Made by a program: the position numbers and the translations under genes. DNA of 64,000 nt, from contig NZ_FMVC01000002.1 in assembly GCF_900101855.1 (NCBI RefSeq), forward strand, positions 501,599-565,598. The letters run 5' to 3'. Shown here in pieces: positions 55,034 through 63,695 of the stretch; the first letter of the stretch is position 1; each line of letters opens with the position of its first letter. The notes under the pieces are model-generated. The model was not told the DNA's origin and searched no databases. It saw only the letters and a program-made list of their open reading frames with translations. This DNA is from Flavobacterium anhuiense (GTDB lineage Bacteria > Bacteroidota > Bacteroidia > Flavobacteriales > Flavobacteriaceae).

Positions 55034-55822
55034 ATGAAACAAATTACTTCAGTTCAAAATCCGTTTATCAAATCTTTGGTTTTACTTCAGGAAAAAGCCA
55101 AGGCCAGAAAACAAACCGGAACATTTTTGATTGAAGGACAACGCGAAATTTCATTAGCCATAAAAGGTGGTTATGAAATCGAAACGGTTTTATTTTTACC
55201 AGAATTAGTTTCAGAATCAGAAATCAATAAATTAATCCAAGCTCCTTTTCAGATTATCGAAATCAACAAGGAAGTTTACCAAAAACTGGCGTATCGCGAC
55301 ACTACAGAAGGTATTTTAGCCGTTGCCAAAACTAAATCTTTAAAATTATCTGATTTAAAACTATCTGATAATCCATTAATTTTGGTTGTAGAATCTTTAG
55401 AAAAACCTGGAAATATTGGTGCTGTTTTACGAACTGCCGATGCTGCCAATTTAGATGCAGTTTTGATCGCCAATCCAAAAAGCGATTTATACAATCCAAA
55501 TATTGTCCGTTCGAGTGTTGGTTGCCTTTTTACGAATCAGATTGCAACTGGAACAACAGCAGAAATTATTGCTTTTTTGAAAGAAAAAAAGATCAATTTC
55601 TACAGCGCCACTTTACAAAATTCAACTTCATATCATACCCAGAATTTTACCACTCCAACCGCTTTAGTTGTGGGCACAGAAGCAACGGGTTTGACGCAAG
55701 AATGGCGTGACGAAGCAACTCAAAACATCATTATCCCAATGCAGGGAGAAATAGACAGTATGAATGTTTCTGTCGCTGCCGCTATTTTAATTTTCGAAGC
55801 AAAAAGACAGAGAGGATTCTAA
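55034..55822 (+). CDS. TrmH/SpoU family RNA methyltransferase
   Basis: SAM-dependent ribose 2'-O-methyltransferase of 262 residues with an N-terminal L30e-like RNA-binding part (KQTGTFLIEGQREISLAI) and the SPOUT domain: motif 1 LEKPGNIGAVLRTADAAN, motif 2 VVGTEATGLTQEW, motif 3 IPMQGEIDSMNVSVAAAILIFEAKRQR (in parts). The tRNA or rRNA site methylated is not known. The start ATG at 55034 follows the octamer array. Confidence 0.92.
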   Translation: MKQITSVQNPFIKSLVLLQEKAKARKQTGTFLIEGQREISLAIKGGYEIETVLFLPELVSESEINKLIQAPFQIIEINKEVYQKLAYRDTTEGILAVAKTKSLKLSDLKLSDNPLILVVESLEKPGNIGAVLRTADAANLDAVLIANPKSDLYNPNIVRSSVGCLFTNQIATGTTAEIIAFLKEKKINFYSATLQNSTSYHTQNFTTPTALVVGTEATGLTQEWRDEATQNIIIPMQGEIDSMNVSVAAAILIFEAKRQRGF

Positions 55823-55829
55823 TTTAAAA

Positions 55830-55869
55830 GGTGCAAAGGAACAAAGATGCAAAGGTTCTGAGGTTCAAA
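55830..55869. repeat. octamer array (NNNCAAAG / NNNCTGAG)
   Basis: Units gtgcaaag, gaacaaag, atgcaaag, gttctgag, gttcaaat in exact 8-base register. Lies just after the methyltransferase stop codon. Confidence 0.75.
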
Positions 55870-55933
55870 TTAAAAGTCTTCAACTTTTAATTTTTAATCT
55901 TTAATTTTTAATCAAAGAAAATGACTGCTTCAA

Positions 55934-55958
55934 TGTCAGGCTGAGACGAGTCGAAGCC
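55934..55958. repeat. second single copy of the 'tgtcaggctgag' repeat family
   Basis: Matches the reverse complement of 51647-51671 at 22 of 25 bases; the two copies are in opposite orientation. Confidence 0.65.
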
Positions 55959-55972
55959 TTATTCCTACATGG

Positions 55973-56014
55973 AAAATCTAAAATCTGCACTCTAAAATCA
56001 ACAATCTAAAATCT
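55973..56014. repeat. heptamer array (aaaatct)
   Basis: Units aaaatct, aaaatct, gcactct, aaaatca, acaatct, aaaatct in exact 7-base register, about 50 bases before the rsh start. The same heptamer is found in the coding sequence of the DegT gene at 42739-42774. Confidence 0.75.
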
Positions 56015-56063
56015 TGTGTATGTTCAAACTAATTCTTATTTTTAGTACTTGAACTATGCCGTT

Positions 56064-58283
56064 ATGACAGAAATAGATATCGAAAAAGAAAACAAAGCTA
56101 TTGCGCAGGAATACAAGGAATTACTTCGAATAAGTTACCAAACTTTAACCCCAGCAGACAAAAAATTAATTAGAAAAGCATTTGATGTTGCCGTCGATGC
56201 ACACAAAGAGCAGAGACGTAAATCGGGCGAAGCTTATATCTTTCATCCTATTGCAGTTGCAAAAATTGTTGCCTCAGAAATTGGTCTGGGAGCGACCTCT
56301 ATCGCCGCGGCTTTACTTCACGATGTTGTAGAAGATACGCCAATGACCGTTGAAGACATTGAGCGTTTGTTTAATCCTAAAGTGGCACAGCTGGTTGAAG
56401 GACTTACGAAAATCTCATTAGTTCAAAAAGATTTGAATGCTTCGATGCAGGCTGAGAATTTCAGAAAAATGATTCTGACCCTGAATGATGATGTTCGTGT
56501 AATTTTAATTAAACTTGCCGATCGTCTTCATAATATGCAAACCATGGATTCGATGGCGGAGTACAAACAAACTAAAATCGCATCTGAAACTTTATACATT
56601 TATGCTCCTCTAGCCCACCGTTTGGGACTTTATAACATTAAAACCAAATTGGAGGATTTAGGATTAAAATATACTGAGCCTGCGGTCTATGATGACATTG
56701 TAAGCAAAATTCGCGAAACTAAAGAACAGCAGGACGCATATATCAAAGACATTTCGGAGGTTTTGAAGAAATCTTTAGACAACGAAGGCATAGATTATAT
56801 CATCAAAGGCCGACCAAAATCGATTTATTCTATTCGCCGAAAAATGCGTGCGCAAAACGTAACATTTGATGAAGTTTATGATAAGTTCGCACTTAGAATT
56901 GTGTACAAAGCCGATCCGCATGAAGAAAAATTCATAGCCTGGAAAATCTATTCTATCGTAACAGACCATTATAGACCGAGTCCGAGCCGTTTGCGTGACT
57001 GGATTTCATCTCCAAAATCAACTGGTTATGAAGCCCTTCACATCACCGTTATGGGACCAAAAGGACGTTGGGTTGAAGTTCAGGTGCGAAGCGAGCGTAT
57101 GGACGAAATCGCCGAAAAAGGTTACGCAGCTCATTACAAATATAAAAATGGAGCAACAGAAGAAAGCGGCTTGGACACATGGCTAAACTTACTACGTGAA
57201 GCTTTAGAAAACCCAGAAACCAATGCAGTTGATTTTGTGGAAGATTTTAAAATGAATTTGTATTCTAAAGAAATCTTCGTCTTTACTCCAAAAGGAGAAA
57301 TTAAATCGTTGCCAAAAGGTGCCACTTCTCTTGATTTTGCTTTCAGTATTCACTCTGAAATTGGAATTAAAACTCGCGGAACTCGGGTAAACGGACGTTT
57401 AGTCCCGTTGAATTATGAACTAAAAAGCGGTGATCAGGTCGAAGTAATTACTTCTCCAAACCAGAAACCAACGGTAAACTGGCTGGAATACGTAACAACT
57501 TCGAGAGCTAAAAATAAAATCAAAAACGTTCTGAACGAGAACACCAAAAAAATTGCAGAAGAAGGAAAAGAATTACTGGTTAGAAAATTAAAACACCTAA
57601 AAGTTACCTTTAACGAACAGGTTACAAACGAGTTAGTAAATTTCTTTAAACTAAAAACCAGTTTGGATTTATTTTATAGAGTTGGAATTGGTGCGATCGA
57701 AAATCAGCAGTTAAAAGATTATGCAGCGCAGAAAAGCAATTCGTTTATTAATTTCTTCAAAAATAAAATTAAACGAAATAAAGATACTGCAGCCGAAGAT
57801 ATTCATAAGCCAGTCATTAGCAGCAATTACGATATGCTTGTTTTTGGAACCGAACATGACAAGCTAGATTACAAACTTTCGCAATGCTGCAACCCTATTC
57901 CAGGTGATGACGTTTTTGGTTTTGTGACTATTAACGAAGGAATCAAAGTGCATAAAAAAGACTGTCCGAATGCAATTGGAATGCAGTCTAACTATGCTTA
58001 CAGAATCATGAGTGCCAAATGGATCGATTCTTCACAAGAGGAATTCAAAGCCATTATCAATATTACAGGAATGGATGTTTTAGGACTTACCAACCAACTT
58101 ACACGAGTAATTTCGAATAATATGAGCGTTAATATTCAAAGTATTTCTTTGAGTACAGACGCCGGAATTTTCCACGGTCAGATTGCGGTAATTGTAAAAA
58201 ACAATACCATTTTGAAGAAAATGATCAATGCCATTAAGAAAATTGACGGGGTCGATAAGGTTACCAGAGAGTACAGAACCTAA
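56064..58283 (+). CDS. RelA/SpoT-type bifunctional (p)ppGpp synthetase/hydrolase
   Basis: Long RSH protein of 739 residues that makes and degrades the alarmone (p)ppGpp. HD hydrolase domain: HPIAVAKIVASEIG and LLHDVVEDTPM near residues 60-95, then LADRLHNMQT. Synthetase domain: KGRPKSIYSIRRKM and STGYEALHITVMGPKGRWVEVQVRS (in parts). TGS domain: VFTPKGEIKSLPKGATSLDFAF. A Zn-finger-like CCNPIPGDDVFGFVT and an ACT domain close it. The preferred ATG is 56064 (MTEIDIEKEN); an upstream TTG is less likely. It is upstream of the Fur-family gene. Confidence 0.95.
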   Translation: MTEIDIEKENKAIAQEYKELLRISYQTLTPADKKLIRKAFDVAVDAHKEQRRKSGEAYIFHPIAVAKIVASEIGLGATSIAAALLHDVVEDTPMTVEDIERLFNPKVAQLVEGLTKISLVQKDLNASMQAENFRKMILTLNDDVRVILIKLADRLHNMQTMDSMAEYKQTKIASETLYIYAPLAHRLGLYNIKTKLEDLGLKYTEPAVYDDIVSKIRETKEQQDAYIKDISEVLKKSLDNEGIDYIIKGRPKSIYSIRRKMRAQNVTFDEVYDKFALRIVYKADPHEEKFIAWKIYSIVTDHYRPSPSRLRDWISSPKSTGYEALHITVMGPKGRWVEVQVRSERMDEIAEKGYAAHYKYKNGATEESGLDTWLNLLREALENPETNAVDFVEDFKMNLYSKEIFVFTPKGEIKSLPKGATSLDFAFSIHSEIGIKTRGTRVNGRLVPLNYELKSGDQVEVITSPNQKPTVNWLEYVTTSRAKNKIKNVLNENTKKIAEEGKELLVRKLKHLKVTFNEQVTNELVNFFKLKTSLDLFYRVGIGAIENQQLKDYAAQKSNSFINFFKNKIKRNKDTAAEDIHKPVISSNYDMLVFGTEHDKLDYKLSQCCNPIPGDDVFGFVTINEGIKVHKKDCPNAIGMQSNYAYRIMSAKWIDSSQEEFKAIINITGMDVLGLTNQLTRVISNNMSVNIQSISLSTDAGIFHGQIAVIVKNNTILKKMINAIKKIDGVDKVTREYRT

Positions 58284-58357
58284 CTTTTTAGGGAAACTAT
58301 AAGAATTTTGTAACGAAACTTTAAACCCGAAACTTTTATTCATTAAAAATAAAAAAT

Positions 58358-58365
58358 TATCTTTG
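58358..58365 (+). promoter_or_regulatory. -7 promoter box close to the Fur-family start
   Basis: TATCTTTG matches TAnnTTTG. It lies 7 bases before the ATG at 58372, so transcription would begin at or next to the start codon. Consistent with a leaderless mRNA. Confidence 0.5.
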
Positions 58366-58371
58366 CCGGAT

Positions 58372-58836
58372 ATGACACTTATTTCAACTGACAACACTAA
58401 GAATCAAGAAATTGTAAAAAATGTTTTTACACTATATCTTGAACAAAAAGGGCATCGCAAAACTCCTGAGCGTTATGCTATACTTCAGGAAATTTACGAT
58501 AGCGAGGAGCATTTTGATATCGAAAACCTTTATATCAAAATGAAAAACAAGAACTATCGTGTGAGTAGAGCTACTTTATACAACACGATTGAGTTATTGT
58601 TGGACTGCGCTTTGGTTAGAAAACATCAATTTGGACAAAATCAGGCTTACTACGAAAAATCATATTTTGATAAACAGCATGATCACATCATTATGACAGA
58701 TTCGGGAGAAGTAATTGAATTTTGTGATCCAAGAATTCAAACCATCAAAAAGACTATCGAAGAAATTTTTGATATCGAAATTACAAATCATTCGCTTTAT
58801 TTCTACGGAAACAAAAAGCAAAATTCAAATTCATAG
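58372..58836 (+). CDS. Fur-family transcriptional regulator
   Basis: Metal-responsive repressor-type protein of 154 residues. DNA-binding winged helix: [28 protein letters not shown] and [14 protein letters not shown] (in parts). Metal-binding segment is [21 protein letters not shown]. The Cys pair of structural zinc sites in E. coli Fur is absent (MTDS in place of CxxC), so it is of the type lacking a CxxC zinc site. Flavobacterial Fur-like proteins may be like this; which metal it senses is unknown. The ATG at 58372 is only 7 bases from the -7 box; the TTG at 58363 is unlikely. Confidence 0.85.
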   Translation: MTLISTDNTKNQEIVKNVFTLYLEQKGHRKTPERYAILQEIYDSEEHFDIENLYIKMKNKNYRVSRATLYNTIELLLDCALVRKHQFGQNQAYYEKSYFDKQHDHIIMTDSGEVIEFCDPRIQTIKKTIEEIFDIEITNHSLYFYGNKKQNSNS

Positions 58837-58935
58837 TCTATTCAATTAGACTTTTTCAAAAAAAAATAAAAAAAAGAAAATTAACTACATAATCAGTAGG
58901 ACAACTTTGATTGTCCCAACGCAAATTAAAACAGA

Positions 58936-60207
58936 ATGACCGTAGATTTATTACTAGGATTACAATGGGGAGATGAAGGTAAAGGAAAAATTGTAGACGT
59001 ACTTACCTCAAATTATGATATTATTGCACGTTTTCAAGGAGGACCAAATGCAGGACATACATTAGAATTTGACGGAATTAAACACGTACTTAGAACAATC
59101 CCTTCTGGAATTTTTCATAAAAACTCAGTAAATGTTATCGGAAATGGTGTTGTAATTGATCCTGTAGTTTTTCAAAAAGAAATTGAAGGTTTAGAAAAAT
59201 TCAACCTTGATATCAAAAGCAAATTAATCATTTCGAGAAAAGCACATTTAATTTTACCAACTCACCGTTTATTAGATGCTGCTTCTGAAGCTTCTAAAGG
59301 TAAAGCTAAAATTGGTTCTACTCTTAAAGGAATTGGGCCAACTTATATGGACAAAACGGGTAGAAATGGTTTACGTGTTGGAGATATTGAATTAGAAGAT
59401 TTTAAAGAGCGTTACAGAGCTTTGGCTGACAAACACGAAGCCATGATTGCTTTTTATGATGTTAATATCCAATACAATTTAGCTGAATTAGAAAAAGAAT
59501 TCTTTGAAGCTATTGAAGAACTTAAAAAATTAGATTTCATCGACAGTGAAGAATACATGCACCAAGCTCAAAAAGCAGGTAAATCTATTCTTTGCGAAGG
59601 AGCTCAAGGATCTTTATTAGATGTTGATTTCGGAACTTATCCTTTCGTAACTTCATCAAACACTACTGCTGCTGGAGCTTGTACTGGTTTAGGAATTGCT
59701 CCTAACAAAATCAAAGAGGTTTACGGAATTTTCAAAGCTTACGTTACACGTGTTGGTAGCGGACCTTTCCCAACTGAACTTTTTGACGAAGTTGGCGCTA
59801 CAATGGCAAAAGTAGGTAACGAATTTGGTTCTGTAACAGGAAGACAAAGACGTTGCGGATGGTTAGACCTTGTTGCTTTAAAATATGCAGTTCAAGTTAA
59901 CGGAGTTACTCAGTTAATGATGATGAAAGGTGATGTTCTTTCTGGTTTCGAAACTTTGAAAGTTTGTACAGAGTACAACTACAAAGGACAAAACATTTCT
60001 CACTTCCCTTATAACATTGAACCAGAAAACGTTACTCCAATTTACAAAGAGTTTAAAGGATGGAAGCAAGATTTAACAGGATTGACAACTTACGATCAAT
60101 TGCCAATTGAGCTAAAAGAATATATTGAGTTTATTGAAAAAGAAATCGAAGTGCCAATCAAAATCGTATCGGTTGGACCAGATAGAAAACAAACAATAAC
60201 AAAATAA
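58936..60207 (+). CDS. purA: adenylosuccinate synthase
   Basis: Converts IMP and aspartate with GTP to adenylosuccinate, the first committed step of AMP synthesis. At 423 residues it is normal. Motifs: GLQWGDEGKGKIVDVL (P-loop type), GGPNAGHTLEFDG, GSTLKGIGPTYMDK (IMP binding), and GRQRRCGWLDLVALK. The ppGpp-producing rsh gene is nearby, and PurA is a known target of ppGpp in some bacteria; here that is only context. The region just upstream has ggacaa...ttgtcc inverted words (58899-58916), a possible operator. A terminator follows. Confidence 0.97.
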   Translation: MTVDLLLGLQWGDEGKGKIVDVLTSNYDIIARFQGGPNAGHTLEFDGIKHVLRTIPSGIFHKNSVNVIGNGVVIDPVVFQKEIEGLEKFNLDIKSKLIISRKAHLILPTHRLLDAASEASKGKAKIGSTLKGIGPTYMDKTGRNGLRVGDIELEDFKERYRALADKHEAMIAFYDVNIQYNLAELEKEFFEAIEELKKLDFIDSEEYMHQAQKAGKSILCEGAQGSLLDVDFGTYPFVTSSNTTAAGACTGLGIAPNKIKEVYGIFKAYVTRVGSGPFPTELFDEVGATMAKVGNEFGSVTGRQRRCGWLDLVALKYAVQVNGVTQLMMMKGDVLSGFETLKVCTEYNYKGQNISHFPYNIEPENVTPIYKEFKGWKQDLTGLTTYDQLPIELKEYIEFIEKEIEVPIKIVSVGPDRKQTITK

Positions 60208-60213
60208 TACATT

Positions 60214-60244
60214 TAAACGCTCTGATTATCAGAGCGTTTTTTTT
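60214..60244 (+). terminator. terminator after purA
   Basis: Stem aaacgctctga/tcagagcgttt with a 3-base loop and T-run, 7 bases after the purA stop codon. It ends at 60244, overlapping a TTG that would be a false start for the next gene. Confidence 0.9.
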
Positions 60245-60257
60245 GACTATTACCGAC

Positions 60258-60842
60258 ATGAGAAAAAATCCAGAAATTGAGATCACAGAAACCAAATTGT
60301 TATCCGACAATTGGTATATATTAAACAAAGTTACTTTTAACTATAAAAAAGAAAATGAAAAAGTAGAATCACATATTCGTGAAGTTTATGACCGCGGAAA
60401 TGGAGCTGGAATTTTACTATATAATTCAACAAAAAAGACTGTTATTCTAACCAGACAATTTCGTTTGCCAACTTATCTTAACGGAAATAAAACGGGAATG
60501 ATGATTGAAGTTTGTGCTGGACTTTTGGACAAAGACAATGCAGAACAAGCTATTATTCGCGAGACAGAAGAAGAAACAGGATATCGAATTTCTAAAGTTC
60601 AAAAAGTTATTGAAACGTATATGTCACCAGGTTCCGTAACAGAGATTTTGTATTTGTTTGTTGGCGAGTATGACGAAAGCATGAAAGTAAGTTCTGGTGG
60701 TGGACTTGACGCAGAACAAGAAAACATCGAAGTTTTAGAATATACTTTTGATGAAGCTTACGCTATGATTGAATCTGGAGAAATTACTGATGCTAAAACT
60801 ATTATGCTTCTGCAGCATGCAAAAATTAAAGGCTTGATTTAA
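60258..60842 (+). CDS. NudK-like Nudix hydrolase
   Basis: Nudix hydrolase of 194 residues. The Nudix-type box is CAGLLDKDNAEQAIIRETEEETGYRI (in parts), followed by TYMSPGSVTEILYLFVGEYDES. This closely follows the pattern of E. coli NudK, a GDP-mannose pyrophosphatase (YMSPGGVTE). It could hydrolyse a nucleotide sugar; substrate untested. The start is ATG 60258 because the earlier in-frame TTG (60243) lies inside the purA terminator. Confidence 0.88.
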   Translation: MRKNPEIEITETKLLSDNWYILNKVTFNYKKENEKVESHIREVYDRGNGAGILLYNSTKKTVILTRQFRLPTYLNGNKTGMMIEVCAGLLDKDNAEQAIIRETEEETGYRISKVQKVIETYMSPGSVTEILYLFVGEYDESMKVSSGGGLDAEQENIEVLEYTFDEAYAMIESGEITDAKTIMLLQHAKIKGLI

Positions 60843-60881
60843 AAGTTTTTTGAGTATTTTAGATCAATCAAAAAATCTAAA

Positions 60882-62372
60882 ATGCTCAAATTCAAAATAG
60901 CTCTTATTTTCTTTTTACCGCTTTTCGCTTTTTCTCAAAACGAAAAATGGCCAGCAGAAAAACTCAAGCAAGATTTAACCATTTTTAAAGAAATAAGAGA
61001 AAAAGCCAATTCTGGACTTTATAAATACAGAACAAAACAGCAGATTGACAGTATTTATTCTTGGGCTTTTTCGCAGATCAATACGCCCAAAAGCCTTATA
61101 GAATTTTATAAAATAGTTTTGCAGATTACCGATTTTGAAGGAAGTCTGCATAACGACACTACACTTCCTGAAGATTTTGAAAAGAAATATTCGTCAGGAA
61201 ATGTTTTCTTTCCTTTTCCTGTAAAACTTATTAATGATCAGCTGGTTGTTAATTTTCAAAATTCTAAAATTCCGTTGGGCTCTCAAATTTATAGCATTAA
61301 CGGAATCGAGACTTCAAAACTACTGTCAACTGTCTACAAATATTACACAACAGATGGTTATAACATCACAGGGAAATCAATTGGAATTGGGAGTTCTTTT
61401 GCCAAATATTTTGAAATGGAATATGGTCCGCAAAAGAGATTTACAGTAGAATATTCGCTTCCAAATCAAACCAAAAGATTAAAAAAAACAGTTTCAGCTG
61501 TTTCAAACGAAATTCGAAAAGAGAATTTCAAAAAACGCCATTCACTTCCCATTGATAGCATACAATACAACCGTGCAAAGGATAAATATTCTTTTAAAGT
61601 CATTTCTAATAATACCGCTTTACTTTCTGTCCATACTTTTGTAATTGGCCGAAATGCAAAACATAAAGAACATTTGGCTTATAAAAAATATTTGGATAGC
61701 TGTTTTAATTATCTTTCAAAAAACAATCAAATAAAGAATTTAATTGTTGATGTAAGAAATAATGGCGGCGGAACAGATCCTAACGACATTGTTACCTTTT
61801 CTTATTTAGCAGAAAAACCGTTTCGTGAAAATGCATCTGCATATGTTAATTTCCAGAAAATTCCATTTGCTGAATATTTAGTTTATGAAGAAACGGAACC
61901 GCAGAAAAAACAGGAAGAAAAAAAGGATTTTGAAGATGAATTGAAAGAAGAATTTCCAAAGTCGGAAAACGGGAAATACATTCAAGACGAAAAATTCAAC
62001 CCATTATTACAGGCTGAGAAAAACAGTTTTAAAGGTCAGATTTATTTATTGATAAGTCCGAGAATTGCTTCTGCTGGATCACTATTTGCTTCATTAGTTG
62101 CAGGAAACACAAAAGGAATTGTTATTGGAGAAGAAACCATGGGCGGCTATTTCGGACACAATGGCCACACGCCTATTGAATATGAATTGCCCAATACAAA
62201 AATTAAAACACAATTTTCTATTGTAAATCTAGAACAAGATGTTCCTAAAAAGCCCAATCAGATTTTTGGAAGAGGCATAATTCCAGATTATGAAGTGAAG
62301 CAGACTTTTGAAGATTTTATGAAAAACAGAGATACGCAATTGGAATATACCTTGAAATTGATTGAGGAATAA
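60882..62372 (+). CDS. S41 family serine peptidase
   Basis: Exported protein of 496 residues with signal peptide MLKFKIALIFFLPLFAFSQN. A PDZ-like middle part (NSKIPLGSQIYSINGIETSKLL) precedes the tail-specific protease domain: LIVDVRNNGGGTDPND, and LISPRIASAGSLFASLVAGN with the candidate catalytic Ser in ASAGS. TMGGYFGHNGHTPIEY ends the site. S41 enzymes process periplasmic proteins in some cases; the substrate is unknown. Single gene with no clear partner; follows the Nudix gene by 39 bases. Confidence 0.86.
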   Translation: MLKFKIALIFFLPLFAFSQNEKWPAEKLKQDLTIFKEIREKANSGLYKYRTKQQIDSIYSWAFSQINTPKSLIEFYKIVLQITDFEGSLHNDTTLPEDFEKKYSSGNVFFPFPVKLINDQLVVNFQNSKIPLGSQIYSINGIETSKLLSTVYKYYTTDGYNITGKSIGIGSSFAKYFEMEYGPQKRFTVEYSLPNQTKRLKKTVSAVSNEIRKENFKKRHSLPIDSIQYNRAKDKYSFKVISNNTALLSVHTFVIGRNAKHKEHLAYKKYLDSCFNYLSKNNQIKNLIVDVRNNGGGTDPNDIVTFSYLAEKPFRENASAYVNFQKIPFAEYLVYEETEPQKKQEEKKDFEDELKEEFPKSENGKYIQDEKFNPLLQAEKNSFKGQIYLLISPRIASAGSLFASLVAGNTKGIVIGEETMGGYFGHNGHTPIEYELPNTKIKTQFSIVNLEQDVPKKPNQIFGRGIIPDYEVKQTFEDFMKNRDTQLEYTLKLIEE

Positions 62373-62621
62373 ATTGAATATTTTCGGAAATTTTTTTCAT
62401 CAGAACACAATTTAAAATTCCTGAATACTCAAACAAAATTCTGATTATAAATCACTTAACTTTTTAATTTTTCTAAAAACAATAGCTATATTACCAACAC
62501 TTCAGAAGAAAAATGAGCTATTTGAAATTTCTAAATGAAAATCCCGAAACCAATTCAAAAAATTATGTAACCCTTTTCAGCTATCAGATGTATAACTTTA
62601 TATTCATAAAAATACCAACCT

Positions 62622-63506
62622 ATGAAAAAGTTATATTACACAGCAAACGCCCTACTGATTTTAATGTTAGTCTTATTAGGTTCTTGCAAAAAAACCGATA
62701 CTATAACATTGACTGAAAATAAAAAAGAAAAAAAGAAAGTAATTGAATATAAAAAGCCAGAAACAGTTTCTTATCAAATCACAAATACAAAAGAATGGCT
62801 GAAACTTAATGAAGCTGACAGTTCTAAAATGGACATTGTTTACGCTTTAAACAGAACAGATAAAGCCAATTTTAAAAAACTGGATTCTGTTGTAATTCCA
62901 GCAGATTTTAGCGGAGATTTGGTTTATTATCTTCCATTTCCATTACACGTTTCTGCATTAGAAGAAGTTTCAAAAATTATCCTTTTTTCTTATCCGACGC
63001 AGACCTTTGCCGCTTACGAAAATGGTGAATTGATGCGTACGGGTCCAACCAATATGGGAAGAAAAAAAGATCCTACTCCTACTGGATTATTTTTCACCAA
63101 TTGGAAAGCAGAAAAAACAACCAGTACATTTAACGATGAGTGGGAACTAAAATGGAACTTTAATATTGAAAATAAACTAGGAGTTGGCTTTCATCAATAC
63201 GATTTGCCAGGATATCCTGCTTCTCATTCTTGTTTGAGATTATTAGAAAAAGATGCCAAATATCTTTACACTTTTGCTGACGAATGGATTCTAAAAGACA
63301 AAGAAAATGTAAAAGTAAAAGGAACTCCTGTTGTAGTTTTTGGAAGTTATGATTTTGACGGACCAAAACCTTGGCTAAAATTAGCATCAGATCCGGAAGC
63401 TCTAAATATTCCAGAATCTGAAATTGAAAATCAGGTAAAACCGTTTTTAAAAGAGATTTTAGAAAATCAAAATCTAAGAGAAGCCGAGCCTACAAAAACA
63501 ATATAA
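62622..63506 (+). CDS. L,D-transpeptidase (YkuD) lipoprotein
   Basis: Lipoprotein of 294 residues, lipobox LLGSC with Cys at about residue 22. The catalytic domain has VGFHQYDLPGYPASHSCLRLLE, where the usual SHGC motif reads SHSC and the Cys is the nucleophile. Members cross-link peptidoglycan with 3-3 bonds or attach lipoproteins. Upstream there is a short open frame (62513-62716) that overlaps and is probably not a gene. The C-terminal extension (SEIENQVKPFLKEILENQNLREAEPTK, in parts) is charged. A terminator follows. Confidence 0.9.
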   Translation: MKKLYYTANALLILMLVLLGSCKKTDTITLTENKKEKKKVIEYKKPETVSYQITNTKEWLKLNEADSSKMDIVYALNRTDKANFKKLDSVVIPADFSGDLVYYLPFPLHVSALEEVSKIILFSYPTQTFAAYENGELMRTGPTNMGRKKDPTPTGLFFTNWKAEKTTSTFNDEWELKWNFNIENKLGVGFHQYDLPGYPASHSCLRLLEKDAKYLYTFADEWILKDKENVKVKGTPVVVFGSYDFDGPKPWLKLASDPEALNIPESEIENQVKPFLKEILENQNLREAEPTKTI

Positions 63507-63521
63507 ATATACTCTCGATAT

Positions 63522-63567
63522 AAAAATCAGCTGAAATGATATACTTTATTTCAGCTGATTTTTTTAT
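63522..63567 (+). terminator. terminator after the L,D-transpeptidase
   Basis: Perfect 16-bp stem aaaaatcagctgaaat / atttcagctgattttt with a 10-base loop and a T-run, 16 bases after the stop codon. Confidence 0.9.
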
Positions 63568-63589
63568 GTTTAAATATTTAGCTAAAAAA

Positions 63590-63629
63590 CTCAGTACCTC
63601 AGCACCTTATAACCTTAGCGTCTTAAAAA
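63590..63629. repeat. octamer array (CTYWGNNN) upstream of tetR
   Basis: Units ctcagtac, ctcagcac, cttataac, cttagcgt, cttaaaaa in exact 8-base register. Same family as the arrays at 54992-55031 and 28282-28321. Confidence 0.8.
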
Positions 63630-63667
63630 AACAATTCATAAATAAGCGATCGTTCATTTATTATTCA

Positions 63668-63675
63668 TATCTTTG
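63668..63675 (+). promoter_or_regulatory. -7 promoter box for the TetR-family gene
   Basis: TATCTTTG matches TAnnTTTG, 20 bases before the start codon of the regulator. A gcgatcg palindrome-like sequence a little upstream (about 63645-63652) could be the operator. Confidence 0.5.
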
Positions 63676-63695
63676 TACCATAATTAATTAGAATT

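Noticed and set aside
55973-56014. Tandem short repeats as a CRISPR array
   Set aside because: Units are 7 bases without spacers; no cas genes in the window.
56014-56064. Possible upstream start (TTG) for the RelA/SpoT gene
   Set aside because: ATG at 56064 gives the expected N-terminus; the TTG adds only five residues without motif.
62513-62716. 67-codon open frame overlapping the transpeptidase start
   Set aside because: Overlaps the lipoprotein signal region in another frame and shows no domain.
63640-63660. TetR operator at the gcgatcg palindrome
   Set aside because: Symmetry is only partial and there is no second copy.
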